64,000 bases of DNA, taken from assembly GCA_965198725.1 (NCBI GenBank), contig CBDAPX010000001.1, forward strand, positions 1,426,001-1,490,000. Reading direction: 5' to 3'. Below are positions 16,011-24,443 of this stretch, one piece after another (the stretch's first letter is position 1; each line of letters starts with the position of its first letter). The notes beneath the pieces were generated by a model. That model was not told the DNA's origin. It ran no database searches and saw only the letters and a program-made list of their open reading frames with translations. Origin of the DNA: CBDAPX01 sp965198725 (GTDB lineage: Bacteria; Pseudomonadota; Alphaproteobacteria; Rhodobacterales; Rhodobacteraceae). The position numbers and the translations under genes were made by a program.

Positions 16011-17747
16011 TCACCGCCGGTTGCTGATCCAGCGGCATTGATAGGGCGCAAAAGTGATCGGTGCATCCACCGGGTCAATGCGCTGCCCGCTGATCAGATC
16101 GGTCCAGGTGTCCCCATCGATCATGTTCAGCGTCACAGGGTCGATTTCGACTGCATCGGCGCTTACGTTATGCAGGGCAAAGATCGACTGATCCCGGTCC
16201 AAACTTTGGCGCCAAATTCCAAAGATCCGGTCATCGCCATGCAACGTGAATTGCGTCGCGTTCGGGTGAAAGGCAGGTTGTTTGGCGCGCAGCTGGATCC
16301 GCGCCCGCAACGCATGCAAGACTTGGTTCGTTGCGCTGTCCGGATCGGCCAGCAAGGACCGCAAGGTCGGGTAATCCCAATGATGTCGGTTGATCGCCCG
16401 TTTCATGCCCGTCCGGGTTACTTTTTCATGGTCGTTGGGCGTCGCCAGCAAGGAATGGATGTAGAAAGCGGGTATCCCCTCCAAAGACATTACGATGGTC
16501 TGTGAGGCGAGGAAACGAGCAATATGCCACTCGTCCGCGCCCTCCAGCGTGCCTTTCATGGCGTCAAAGAAGGTGATGTTCAGCTCGTAAGGGCTTTCCT
16601 TGCCACCCTCCAGCGCGCGCATCGACACTTCACCGCCAAAGGCACGCACCGTGTCGATGACGGCCGCTTTTTCCTCTTCCGGCAGGATCCCCTCGGCCGG
16701 GCGCATACCGATCCCGTCATGGCTGGCCGAGAAATTGAGATAGGCGCACCCCAATTGCGCCGGCGGCATGGTCGCCTGCCAACGGTTCAGGTACCGGGCC
16801 GACCCGGACAGCATGGCGTGCAACAACAATGGCGGCAGGGAAAAGTTGTAAACCACATGCGCTTTATTGCGATTGCCAAAATAGCTGAGGTTTTCGGCAT
16901 TGGGCACGTTGGTTTCGGTCAACAGTATGATAGGATCGTGATCATAGTCACACAGCAACCGCATCATCCTTACAATCGCATGGGTTTGCGGCAGGTGGAT
17001 ACAGTTGGTTCCAACCTCTTTCCAAACAAAGGCCACCGCATCCAGCCGTAAGATGCGCACACCCTGGTCGATATGCATCCGCATGATCGACAGGAATTCC
17101 AACAGGACTTCGGGGTTGCGAAAATCCAGATCAACCTGGTCATGGCTGAACGTACACCAGACATGTCGCGTCCCGTTTGCGGTCTCGGATGGACGCAACA
17201 AAGGGTGGGTGCGCGGGCGCACCACGAGGCTCAGATCATCCTCGGGCGAGGCTTCGAAAAAATAGCGGTTATAGGGTTCGTGATCCTGCAGGTATTCGTT
17301 GAACCAATGGCTTTGACTGCTGACATGGTTCAAAACCAGGTCCGACATCAGTTTGAATTCCCCGCCAATCCGCGCAATGTCGGGCCAGTCGCCCAGAACC
17401 GGGTTCACGGCCCGGTAATCGGACACGGCAAACCCATCGTCAGATGTGAAGGGAAAGAAGGGCAGGATGTGAACCCCGTTGATCACGCCTTTCAGGTTGC
17501 GCTGCAAAAAGTCACGCAACAAATCCAGCGGCTTGTGCGCGCCGTCGACGATCGAATTGCCATAGGTGATGACCAGGCTGTCTTTTTCTGACCAGAAATT
17601 ATTGCCCGGCGGGCGTGCCCTGCGGCGGCGCGGGCGATCTTCGGGCCAAAAGGCATCGACGATCTTGCTGGCAAGGATGTCGGCGTCGACCTCCGGATAA
17701 ATCTGGCGGACGAGGTCGGCCAAACGCAGGGAAAACGCGTCACTCAT
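16011..17747 (-). CDS. GH13_18 sucrose-phosphorylase-like enzyme, probable glucosylglycerate phosphorylase
   Basis: A 578-residue glycoside hydrolase. DLVLNHVSSQ near residue 137 is region I. ILRLDAVAF gives the nucleophile Asp236, LLTETNVP the acid/base Glu278, and SASHDGIG the later region IV with its transition-state aspartate. The long block WKEVGTNCIHLPQTH is typical of the glucosylglycerate phosphorylase branch (YcjM type) rather than of sucrose phosphorylase. The reaction would be glucosylglycerate + phosphate giving glucose 1-phosphate + glycerate. It faces the synthase gene tail to tail, which supports the same substrate. The start overlaps the ureG stop by 4 bp, so it is also the last gene of the urease operon. 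Confidence 0.8.
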   Translation of the reverse strand: MSDAFSLRLADLVRQIYPEVDADILASKIVDAFWPEDRPRRRRARPPGNNFWSEKDSLVITYGNSIVDGAHKPLDLLRDFLQRNLKGVINGVHILPFFPFTSDDGFAVSDYRAVNPVLGDWPDIARIGGEFKLMSDLVLNHVSSQSHWFNEYLQDHEPYNRYFFEASPEDDLSLVVRPRTHPLLRPSETANGTRHVWCTFSHDQVDLDFRNPEVLLEFLSIMRMHIDQGVRILRLDAVAFVWKEVGTNCIHLPQTHAIVRMMRLLCDYDHDPIILLTETNVPNAENLSYFGNRNKAHVVYNFSLPPLLLHAMLSGSARYLNRWQATMPPAQLGCAYLNFSASHDGIGMRPAEGILPEEEKAAVIDTVRAFGGEVSMRALEGGKESPYELNITFFDAMKGTLEGADEWHIARFLASQTIVMSLEGIPAFYIHSLLATPNDHEKVTRTGMKRAINRHHWDYPTLRSLLADPDSATNQVLHALRARIQLRAKQPAFHPNATQFTLHGDDRIFGIWRQSLDRDQSIFALHNVSADAVEIDPVTLNMIDGDTWTDLISGQRIDPVDAPITFAPYQCRWISNRR

Positions 17748-18382
17748 TCGGCTGCGGTGCCCACCGGTTCCGGCAAGCCCCCCAAGGCCGCGATGTGACG
17801 GACGATGTCATCAACGCCTTTGCCTGACTTGATCGAGGTAAAGACGAACGGGCGTTCGGCGCGCATCCGCTTGGCGTCGCGGTCCATCACCTCTAATGTG
17901 GCCCCCACATAAGGCGCAAGATCCGTTTTGTTGATGATCAGCAGATCAGATTTGGTGATCGCTGGCCCGCCTTTGCGCGGAATCTCTTCGCCAGCGGCCA
18001 CGTCGATCACATAAAGGGTGATATCGGCCAATTCCGGGCTGAACGTGGCCGACAGGTTGTCGCCACCGCTTTCAATCAGCACGACGTCAAGATCCGGGAT
18101 CCGCTCTCGCAAAGTGGCGACCGCCGCGAGGTTGATAGAGGCATCTTCGCGGATGGCCGTGTGCGAGCAGCCACCGGTTTCGACGCCCATGATCCGCTCG
18201 GACGGCAAGGCCTGCATACGCATCAGCGCTTCGGCATCTTCCTGTGTGTAAATGTCATTGGTGATGGCAGCGACCGAGTAGTGATCCCGTAGCGCCCGGC
18301 AAAGCGCGGCGGTCAGCGTTGTTTTTCCGGCCCCAACCGGGCCACCGATACCCACACGCAGCGGGCCATGTTGAGAGGTCAT
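17744..18382 (-). CDS. ureG: Urease accessory GTPase UreG
   Basis: A 212-residue SIMIBI-class GTPase. The P-loop GGPVGAGKT is at residues 13-21, the metal-binding Cys-Pro-His element is represented by VETGGCSHTA (residues 67-76), and NKTDL provides guanine specificity. UreG hydrolyses GTP to drive nickel delivery into apo-urease together with UreF, UreH/D and UreE. It overlaps ureF by 4 bp and the downstream phosphorylase gene by 4 bp. Length and motifs are normal, so this accessory gene is intact even though the structural genes ureA and ureC are not. Confidence 0.95.
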   Translation of the reverse strand: MTSQHGPLRVGIGGPVGAGKTTLTAALCRALRDHYSVAAITNDIYTQEDAEALMRMQALPSERIMGVETGGCSHTAIREDASINLAAVATLRERIPDLDVVLIESGGDNLSATFSPELADITLYVIDVAAGEEIPRKGGPAITKSDLLIINKTDLAPYVGATLEVMDRDAKRMRAERPFVFTSIKSGKGVDDIVRHIAALGGLPEPVGTAAE

Positions 18383-19020
18383 GAGCGAAAGAGCCTTGAA
18401 TATTGGGTTTCGTGTTTCATCGACGCAATGTCGGCCAGAAAACTGAAGGTGCCAAGGTCATTTATGCTTTGCGCTGTGGCCGTTTTGGCAGGCGACGCGC
18501 AAAGGTCCGTGGCGCGGGCAAGGATGGCCTGGCCTTCGGTCTGGCCCAGCGGCACCAAACGAATGGCTGCTGATGTCAGGTTCGCCGCAAAGGCATGCAG
18601 ATACATCGGCAAAACCGCGTCGAGCGGTAATGCTTCGGCTCGGGCCGCGGCGCCGACAACGATGGGATAGGCTTTGGCGTCAATATCATGGCCCCAAACC
18701 CCGGCGGCAGTGCGTGCAAAGGCGGTTCCCAACTGTTCCGTTTCCAACCGGCGTTCGGCTGACGGGGAGAGTGCGAGTGCCAGAGCGTCAAGCTCTGCCA
18801 AGGACTGATCCTCGCGGTAAGCAGTTGTCAGAAGAATGGCGTCGCTGGCACCCGCGCCGAATTCCAGCACGTCCCGCAACCAACGTTCAAAGCTGATGCC
18901 ATCGGTCACGCCCCCCGCTTCGACCGCCCATTCAAGGCCATGCGCATAGGCAAAAGCCCCGACCGGAAACGCCGGCGAAAGCCATTGGGCCAGTGTCATC
19001 AGTTGCAGACTAGTGGGCAT
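18379..19020 (-). CDS. ureF: Urease accessory protein UreF
   Basis: A 213-residue, largely helical protein beginning MPTSLQLMTLAQWLSPAFPV, with the typical UreF opening W-x-S/D-P-x-F-P-x-G-x-F-x-Y-x-H-G-L-E. UreF bridges UreD and UreG in the nickel-loading complex. The start at 19020 overlaps the end of ureE by 11 bp; a longer frame would reach far into ureE without UreF homology. It is intact, and its 3' end overlaps ureG. Confidence 0.93.
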   Translation of the reverse strand: MPTSLQLMTLAQWLSPAFPVGAFAYAHGLEWAVEAGGVTDGISFERWLRDVLEFGAGASDAILLTTAYREDQSLAELDALALALSPSAERRLETEQLGTAFARTAAGVWGHDIDAKAYPIVVGAAARAEALPLDAVLPMYLHAFAANLTSAAIRLVPLGQTEGQAILARATDLCASPAKTATAQSINDLGTFSFLADIASMKHETQYSRLFRS

Positions 19021-19483
19021 GGCTGTGCCCGTGGTCATGCGAATGCGTCCGCCCATGTCCATAGGCGCCACCCTCGGGTGTAAAAGGCTCGACCACTTCG
19101 CGCACAGTCGCACCAAGTTTGGACAGCATATCGGCAATGACATGGTCCCGCTGGATCAACAGCCGGTCGGCTGCGATCTGGCAGGGCGTGTGGCGGTTGC
19201 CGACATGCCATGCGATGCGGACAAGATCTTCTCCCGTTACTTTGAGTAGAGGCTCGGGCGCGGCTTCGACCAAAATCTCGCCGCCGGTGTCGAGGATTAA
19301 GACGCCGTTATGGTTCAAGGATGTGGTCTGCGCCAAATCGACAAGAACGGCCTGTCCATTTGTTAGCGTCAAAACCTTGCGGCGCAGAAACCGCGCCTCG
19401 TAAGTCAGAACGACCTTGCCCAGCTGTGTTGGGGCATGGGCATGGTCGTGATAGGCCGAAGCCCGCATATCCGGCGCGCTCAT
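19010..19483 (-). CDS. ureE: Urease accessory nickel chaperone UreE
   Basis: A 157-residue protein with a UreE N-domain (VVLTYEARFLRRKVLTL), a C-terminal metal-binding domain containing VGNRHTPCQI and a histidine-rich tail (THSHDHGHSHAH) that binds nickel. UreE supplies nickel to the UreDFG complex. It ends in TAG inside the ureF start region, a second case where TAG is clearly a true stop. A DUF1127 gene lies 19 bp upstream in the same direction. Confidence 0.93.
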   Translation of the reverse strand: MSAPDMRASAYHDHAHAPTQLGKVVLTYEARFLRRKVLTLTNGQAVLVDLAQTTSLNHNGVLILDTGGEILVEAAPEPLLKVTGEDLVRIAWHVGNRHTPCQIAADRLLIQRDHVIADMLSKLGATVREVVEPFTPEGGAYGHGRTHSHDHGHSHAH

Positions 19484-19502
19484 GAGCGCGCCTCGTCAGG
19501 CA

Positions 19503-19724
19503 TCAGAGCCAGGCACTGTCCGCAAAGACAACTTTCGCGATATCTTCGCGTTTCATGCCACGTTCGGCCAGCTCTTGATCGCTGAGCGACATCAAGGCTT
19601 CGGCCTGACGGACACGTGCGTTGTTCTCTGCCAAGCGAACCATAGCGTTGCCCAGCCAGTTCCAGAATCGCTGTGCGAAACCAAATGGTGCTGCGACCGG
19701 TGCTTGAGTTGTGATGTTTGCCAT
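19503..19724 (-). CDS. DUF1127 (YjiS-like) small protein
   Basis: A 73-residue protein with the C-terminal DUF1127 pattern: LMSLSDQELAERGMKREDI. These short proteins, common in alphaproteobacteria, contain an arginine/leucine-rich helix; some bind RNA or affect phosphate, carbon or stress physiology, but most have no known role. It starts after a strong ribosome-binding site (GGAGG, 8 bases before ATG). It lies between ureC and ureE with 132 bp of non-coding DNA upstream, so it may have its own promoter inside the urease operon. Confidence 0.8.
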   Translation of the reverse strand: MANITTQAPVAAPFGFAQRFWNWLGNAMVRLAENNARVRQAEALMSLSDQELAERGMKREDIAKVVFADSAWL

Positions 19725-19856
19725 TGGAAATCCTCCGAATGTGTTTCAGATTCCCTCCCGTGGGCTGAAGATATGCCGCGTCGCAGCATCCTGCCAGCCC
19801 TACTGTGACATAGCCGTTGTGCACCTGTTGCAAGGCTCTTTCCTTCGACATGCGCA

Positions 19857-21598
19857 TCAGAACAAAAAGTACCGCTGAGCCATTGGCAAAACCTCGGCCG
19901 GTTGACAGGTCAGCAATTCGCCATCTGCCCGCACCTCATAGGTTTCCGGGTTCACCTCAACCTCTGGTGTCGCGTCGTTCAGCAACAGGTCTGCCTTGCT
20001 GATCTCTCGCGTGTTGGTTACTGCAAGTGTCTGCTTGGCCAACCCCAGCTTATCCCCGATCCCCGCCGCCTGCGCCGCTTCGGACACAAAGGTGACCGCG
20101 GAATGTTCCACCGCACGGCCATAGGCCCCGAACATCGGGCGGGTGTAGACGGGTTGCGGTGTTGGGATAGAGGCATTCGGGTCGCCCATCTGGGCGCAGA
20201 CAATACTGCCACCCATCAGGACCATCTCTGGCTTAACGCCGAAAAAGGCCGGGTTCCACAGCACCAGATCTGCGCGTTTGCCTTCCTCGATGCTGCCAAT
20301 CTCATGCGAAATGCCATGCGCGATGGCCGGGTTGATCGTGTATTTCGCAATGTAACGCCGCACCCGGTAATTGTCGTTGTCACCGGTTTCTTCCGGCAGC
20401 GCGCCGCGCTGTTTTTTTTCTTGTCCGCAGTTTGCCATGTGCGGATGATCACCTCGCCCACGCGACCCATCGCCTGACTGTCAGAGGCGATGATGCTAAA
20501 CGCGCCCATGTCATGCAGGATGTCTTCGGCGGCAATTGTTTCGCGACGAATGCGGCTTTCGGCAAAAGCGACATCCTCTGGGATCGACTTATCTAGGTGG
20601 TGACAGACCATGAGCATATCCAGATGCTCTTCCAGCGTGTTCACCGTGAAAGGCCGCGTCGGGTTGGTTGAAGAGGGCAGCACGTGCGCCTCGCCACAGA
20701 TTTTGATGATGTCTGGGGCGTGACCACCCCCGGCTCCCTCTGTGTGAAACGCATGTATCGTCCGGCCTTTCATCGCCGCAACGGTGTTTTCGACAAAACC
20801 ACTTTCGTTCAGCGTATCGGTGTGGATCATCACCTGAACGTCCATAGCGTCGGCCACCGAAAGGCAACAGTCGATGGCACCGGGCGTCGTGCCCCAATCC
20901 TCATGCAGCTTCAGCGCACAGGCCCCGGCGTTGATTTGTTCCTCCAATGCGGCCGGTAGGGACGCGTTGCCCTTACCCGCAAAGGCAAGGTTCATCGGAA
21001 AGGCGTCCGCCGCCTGCAACATCCGCCCGATATGCCAAGGGCCCGGCGTCACAGTGGTCGCCAATGTGCCATGCGCGGGGCCCGTGCCGCCGCCCAGCAT
21101 GGTCGTCAGGCCGGAATGCAACGCATCCTCGATCTGTTGCGGGCAGATGAAATGGATATGGCTGTCAAATCCGCCCGCCGTCAGCACCTTGCCTTCGCCC
21201 GCAATCGCCTCGGTTCCGGGGCCGACGATGATATCGACGCCCGGCTGGGTGTCGGGGTTTCCTGCCTTGCCAATCTTGTGAATGCGCCCGTCTTTCAGAC
21301 CCACATCCGCCTTATAGATGCCGGTGTGATCCACGATCAGCGCGTTGGTGATGACCGTATCCACCGCGCCCTCCGCACGGGTGGTCTGTGCCTGACCCAT
21401 CCCGTCGCGGATTACCTTGCCGCCACCGAACTTCACCTCCTCGCCATAGACCGGCGCATTGCCCTGTTGGGCCGCCTTTTCAGCGGTCAGGTCGCGTTCG
21501 ACCTCGATGATCAGATCGGTATCGGCCAGACGCATCTTGTCACCCGTGGTCGGGCCAAACATGGCGGCATAGTCAGATCGGGAAATTGTTGCGGGCAT
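19857..21598 (-). pseudogene. ureC: Urease alpha subunit UreC, frameshifted at an A8 tract
   Basis: The N-terminal part from MPATISRSDYAAMFG carries the full nickel site: His147, His149, the carbamylated Lys230 (CALKLHEDWG), His259, His285, flap residues Cys332/His333 (MVCHHLDK) and Asp373. After TWQTADKKK the frame breaks: on the coding strand the codons run GAC AAG then eight A's then CAGCGC (T8 on the + strand at 20412-20419). Nine A's would restore the usual K-K-Q-R-G-A-L-P-E-E-T-G-D. The remaining 190 or so residues, ending PMAQRYFLF, are fully conserved in the -1 frame. Read as is, translation gives about 460 residues with an aberrant tail ending at 20216. Either recent loss, a sequencing slip in a homopolymer, or slippage-tolerant expression. 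Confidence 0.9.
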
Positions 21599-21599
21599 G

Positions 21600-21722
21600 T
21601 TAGCTTTCCGGTTCGGGAACATCGGCTTTGACGCCGATCAGTTCGATGGAATGGAGGGGAACGGTATGTGTCAAAGTTCCCGGAAATGGTTGGTCTGTTT
21701 TGGTGAGTTGTGCGGCCGTCAT
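21600..21722 (-). CDS. 40-residue hypothetical protein between ureC and the CMD-like gene
   Basis: A 40-codon frame starting MTAAQLTKTD and ending DVPEPES. Its start overlaps the upstream gene stop by ATGA, and its stop is 1 base before the ureC ATG, so it is packed like a real operon gene. The protein is hydrophilic, with no membrane segment, signal or recognisable motif. I do not recognise it. The alternative is that it is only a spacer kept open to couple ureC translation. The packing on both sides is the main evidence that it is translated. Confidence 0.45.
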   Translation of the reverse strand: MTAAQLTKTDQPFPGTLTHTVPLHSIELIGVKADVPEPES

Positions 21723-22117
21723 GATGCTTGAAACTCCGCATCAACCTCAACTTGCAGCGCCGTGGCCAGACCATTTGTCTGCATGGCCATGGCGATCACG
21801 CGCAGCAATTCACCATGCATGGCGTCCGTCATCCCCTTGGCGCGTGCCGCCGCTGTGTGGGAATGGGCGCAATAAGAACAGGTGTTCGCCGTCGACACCG
21901 CGACATAAATCAGCTCTTTGGTCAGCGGATCCAGTTCTCCTGGTCCCATGACGTCTTTCAACCGCTCCCATGTGGCCTTCAACTGATCGGGATCATGTGC
22001 CAAAGCGCGCCAGAAATTGTTGATGAACTCCGTCCCGCGCGTGGCCCGGATGTCGTCAAAGACGGCCAGCGCATCCGCGCTGACCTCTTCATCGGAAAGA
22101 AGTCGAACCGTTCCCAT
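21719..22117 (-). CDS. Carboxymuconolactone decarboxylase/AhpD-family protein
   Basis: A 132-residue AhpD-fold protein with the redox motif TCSYCAHSH (C-x2-C-x3-H) near residue 80, typical of CMD-family peroxidase-like proteins. Such proteins act as alkylhydroperoxidases or lactone decarboxylases; the C-x2-C pair points to the redox type. It starts on the last base of the cyclase stop (TGATG) and overlaps the 40-codon gene by 4 bp, which places it firmly in the urease transcript between ureB and ureC. I know of no described role for this family in urease maturation. Confidence 0.82.
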   Translation of the reverse strand: MGTVRLLSDEEVSADALAVFDDIRATRGTEFINNFWRALAHDPDQLKATWERLKDVMGPGELDPLTKELIYVAVSTANTCSYCAHSHTAAARAKGMTDAMHGELLRVIAMAMQTNGLATALQVEVDAEFQAS

Positions 22118-22935
22118 CACACCATCGCAAAGATACGCGCCTGACCACCGGTGCCACCGGCGATCTTGGGGGCACCAACGACCAAAGTGGCGCCAACGGC
22201 AGGAACCTGATCCAAAGCGGCCAAACACTCGATGGCGTATCGACCCTGCGGCAACCACGCGTAATGCGTCACGAAATCCTGACTGGGTCCAAAATCAATC
22301 GACAGCGTATCAACGCCGATCGACATGGCGCCGGTCTCTTCCAGCAACATCTGTGCCGCCTCTACATGCACACCGGGGAAATGCATTATCCCCTCGGCAT
22401 CCGCATTGCGAAACCCGTCTCCAGCCGTCTTTCCGCCCCAGCCGGAATACATCGCGACACAGGCCCCGTCGGGGATCTCCCCATTTGCCGCAATCCACGC
22501 TTTCAGATCATTCGGTGTCAGCATGGCATTGGGATCTTCCGCCGCGCGCGCAGCGATATCGACAACGCACAGCGGACAGACAAGGTCGCCAACGGGCAGT
22601 TCATCAATCGACAGACCGTCCGCCGAGAAATGCAAAGGGGCATCAACATGCGTTCCGGCATGCTCATTGACCGTCAGATTAAACAGGTTGAACCCGTTAT
22701 CCTAAAAATTGAACGCCTGTTCGCGTGACAGGCCGGGCGCGCCGCCCCATGTGGGAAAGCTCTCGCTGAAAGTATGGGTCATGTCGATGACGCGGCTATG
22801 GCCGGCAGCCATGGCCGGCGTCGTCGTGGCTGGCAATAAAGCAGCGCCCGCAGCCACCGCCGCGCCGGCTTTGAAGAACTGCCGCCGCGACAGCATCTTT
22901 TGTTTTACAGTCTCGATAACAACTGCGTCGCACAT
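22117..22935 (-). pseudogene. Tat-exported cyclase-family (kynurenine formamidase-like) protein with in-frame TAG
   Basis: A 272-codon frame broken only by a TAG at 22704-22702. The N-terminus contains SRRQFFKAGAAVAAGAALLP, a clear twin-arginine signal, then VIDMTHTFSESFPTWGG. After the TAG, the same frame continues DNGFNLFNLTVNEHAGTHVD, the HxGTHxD metal motif of the cyclase family (PF04199), and ends in ARIFAMV. Family members are Mn/Zn hydrolases such as kynurenine formamidase and isatin hydrolase. An ATG 13 codons inside (22896) would start directly before the Tat motif. It sits between ureB and the CMD-like gene. It reads as a recently interrupted, otherwise intact gene. Confidence 0.8.
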
Positions 22936-22965
22936 GATTATCCCATCCTTTCTAGATCGTTTCGA

Positions 22966-23271
22966 TCACAAGTTTCCCATTACCTTCTGATTAAACCCAA
23001 AAATTCGTCGCGCCCCACCGATCGGGATCAACTGAACATCGCGCCGCTGCCCCGGTTCAAAACGCACTGCTGTGCCCGCCGCGATATCAAGCCGATAACC
23101 ATGCGCCGCTGACCGATCAAAATCGAGCGCTTCATTCGTTTCCGCAAAGTGATAGTGGCTGCCCACCTGCACCGGCCGGTCGCCCGTATTGGCCACCATC
23201 AGCGTGATCGCCTCGCGCCCGGCGTTAAGGGTCAACATCTCGTCAGCGGTAAAAATCTCTCCTGGGATCAT
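22966..23271 (-). CDS. ureB: Urease beta subunit UreB
   Basis: A 101-residue beta subunit: MIPGEIFTADEMLTLNAGR opening and the conserved core VGSHYHFAETNEALDFDR, followed by GTAVRFEPGQ. It is full length and intact. UreB forms the structural shell of the (UreABC)3 trimer. It lies 32 bp after ureA; the spacer contains a degenerate copy of the post-stop repeat whose GAAGAAG end serves as ribosome-binding site. The gene after it is the cyclase, not ureC. Confidence 0.95.
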   Translation of the reverse strand: MIPGEIFTADEMLTLNAGREAITLMVANTGDRPVQVGSHYHFAETNEALDFDRSAAHGYRLDIAAGTAVRFEPGQRRDVQLIPIGGARRIFGFNQKVMGNL

Positions 23272-23300
23272 GTCTTCTTCTCTTTCAAAATACTCAAAAA
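23272..23300 (-). repeat. Post-stop repeat element, degenerate copy in the ureA-ureB spacer
   Basis: On the coding (minus) strand the spacer reads GAGTATTTTGAAAGAGAAGA followed by AGAC and the ureB ATG. It matches the complement of the T-rich block found after three rightward genes (GTATTTT then AAGAAAGAAG), but the G+C hairpin part is missing. Orientation is opposite to the other copies. Confidence 0.45.
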
Positions 23301-23303
23301 TCT

Positions 23304-23605
23304 TCAGCGGATCGGATTGTGCACGGTCACAAGTTTCGTGCCGTCGGGAAAGGTGGCTTCAACCTGCACTTCGTGGATCATCTCTGCCACGCCTTCCATG
23401 CATGGTCGCGGGTGATCACAGCGGCGCCCGCCTGCATCATCTCGGCCACGGACCGCCCATCGCGGGCCCCTTCAACAACCGCATCTGTAATCAGCGCGAT
23501 AGCCTCGGGGTGGTTCAGCTTCACACCGCGCGCCAGTCGTTTGCGCGCGACCTCAGCGGCCATGGCAATCAAGAGTTTGTCTTTTTCCCAGGGGGTCAGT
23601 TGCAT
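23304..23605 (-). pseudogene. ureA: Urease gamma subunit UreA, single-base deletion
   Basis: Starts MQLTPWEKDKLLIAMAA and is normal through AGAAVITRDH. At 23399-23401 the coding strand reads GAC CAT GC ATG GAA, one base short of the expected His-Ala/Val-Met-Glu. As written, the frame ends after AWKAWQR (stop at 23378). The remaining segment MEGVAEMIHEVQVEATFPDG to the proper end TVHNPIR is fully preserved in the shifted frame and stops at 23304. The gene is 302 bp instead of 303. UreA is needed for the urease trimer, so without correction the enzyme could not assemble. The neighbouring ureD and ureB are intact. Confidence 0.9.
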
Positions 23606-23606
23606 A

Positions 23607-24443
23607 TTAAATCGTCCATGTTCGGGGCAGGGGGCTGTCGCGAAACAACCCAATCAATGGGATAAGGGATTGGCGCAGTTCATAGCCGTCTGGGGCTACG
23701 ATACGGGCGACGATCAAGGTGTGGCTCAGGGCGGATACACCTCCGGTGGCGGGCATCAAGGCCCGCGCGGCATCCAGAAAACGCAGCGCATCGGGGGCTG
23801 CATAAATCACTGTCGCATAGGCGGCAGACCCCGCCGCGGTTGCGGGCCCGGATAGGGCCCGCAGCGCATCGCCATCAATGCGGGATCGGTCGGCATAGAT
23901 CAGCTGTCCATCGCATGTCAGATCAATCCGGTCGCGGAACTGGCATTGGGTCACGGTCTCGCCCATGGCCGCGCGGCCAAGGATCACCGGTTCGACGATC
24001 AGGGCGCGGCTCTGCGCAGTGATGTCGATCTGCAGATGCCGGTCGACCGACGCACGGTCATAGATCAGGGTTTCCTGCGGCAGCCAATGCATCGTTGCTT
24101 GCGCGTCAACCTGAACGCTGTTGCGGATGGTGCCGACCTGACCCGGTTGGGCACGGTAGAACCGTTCCGCCGCCTGCGTTGTGACGGTCAACGCACTACC
24201 GGGTTTGGCCGATAGTGTCGCTTCGAAATTGTCGCCGCCAGTCACACCGCCCGCGGTGTTCAAAAAAACCGCCATGCACTCCCGGCCATGCGGGAACAGC
24301 GCTTTCATCGAGCCGGATTGATAGAGGTCTTGCAAGACCGTTTTGTCGTCCCGCGTCCGGACGCCCAGCCTGACCGTGCCGCGCGCACGGGGGGGCGAAC
24401 TGGCCGCATGCGCGGACAAGACGGGGGCATTTGAATCGAGCAA
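23607..24443 (-). CDS. ureD: Urease accessory protein UreD
   Basis: About 278 residues. GRECMAVFLNTAGGVTGGDN and TVTTQAAERFYRA are the signature UreD/UreH blocks; the protein scaffolds UreF/UreG on apo-urease. I prefer the TTG at 24443 (giving MLDSNAPV) because TGGAGG lies 6 bases before it. The ATG at 24467 lacks a good site and adds eight residues without family resemblance. The stop is one base before the ureA ATG. First gene of the urease operon. Confidence 0.9.
   Translation of the reverse strand: MLDSNAPVLSAHAASSPPRARGTVRLGVRTRDDKTVLQDLYQSGSMKALFPHGRECMAVFLNTAGGVTGGDNFEATLSAKPGSALTVTTQAAERFYRAQPGQVGTIRNSVQVDAQATMHWLPQETLIYDRASVDRHLQIDITAQSRALIVEPVILGRAAMGETVTQCQFRDRIDLTCDGQLIYADRSRIDGDALRALSGPATAAGSAAYATVIYAAPDALRFLDAARALMPATGGVSALSHTLIVARIVAPDGYELRQSLIPLIGLFRDSPLPRTWTI

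Noticed and set aside
16011..17747. Sucrose phosphorylase or amylosucrase
   Set aside because: The block around the nucleophile and acid/base and the neighbouring GT81/MpgP-like genes fit glucosylglycerate phosphorylase better.
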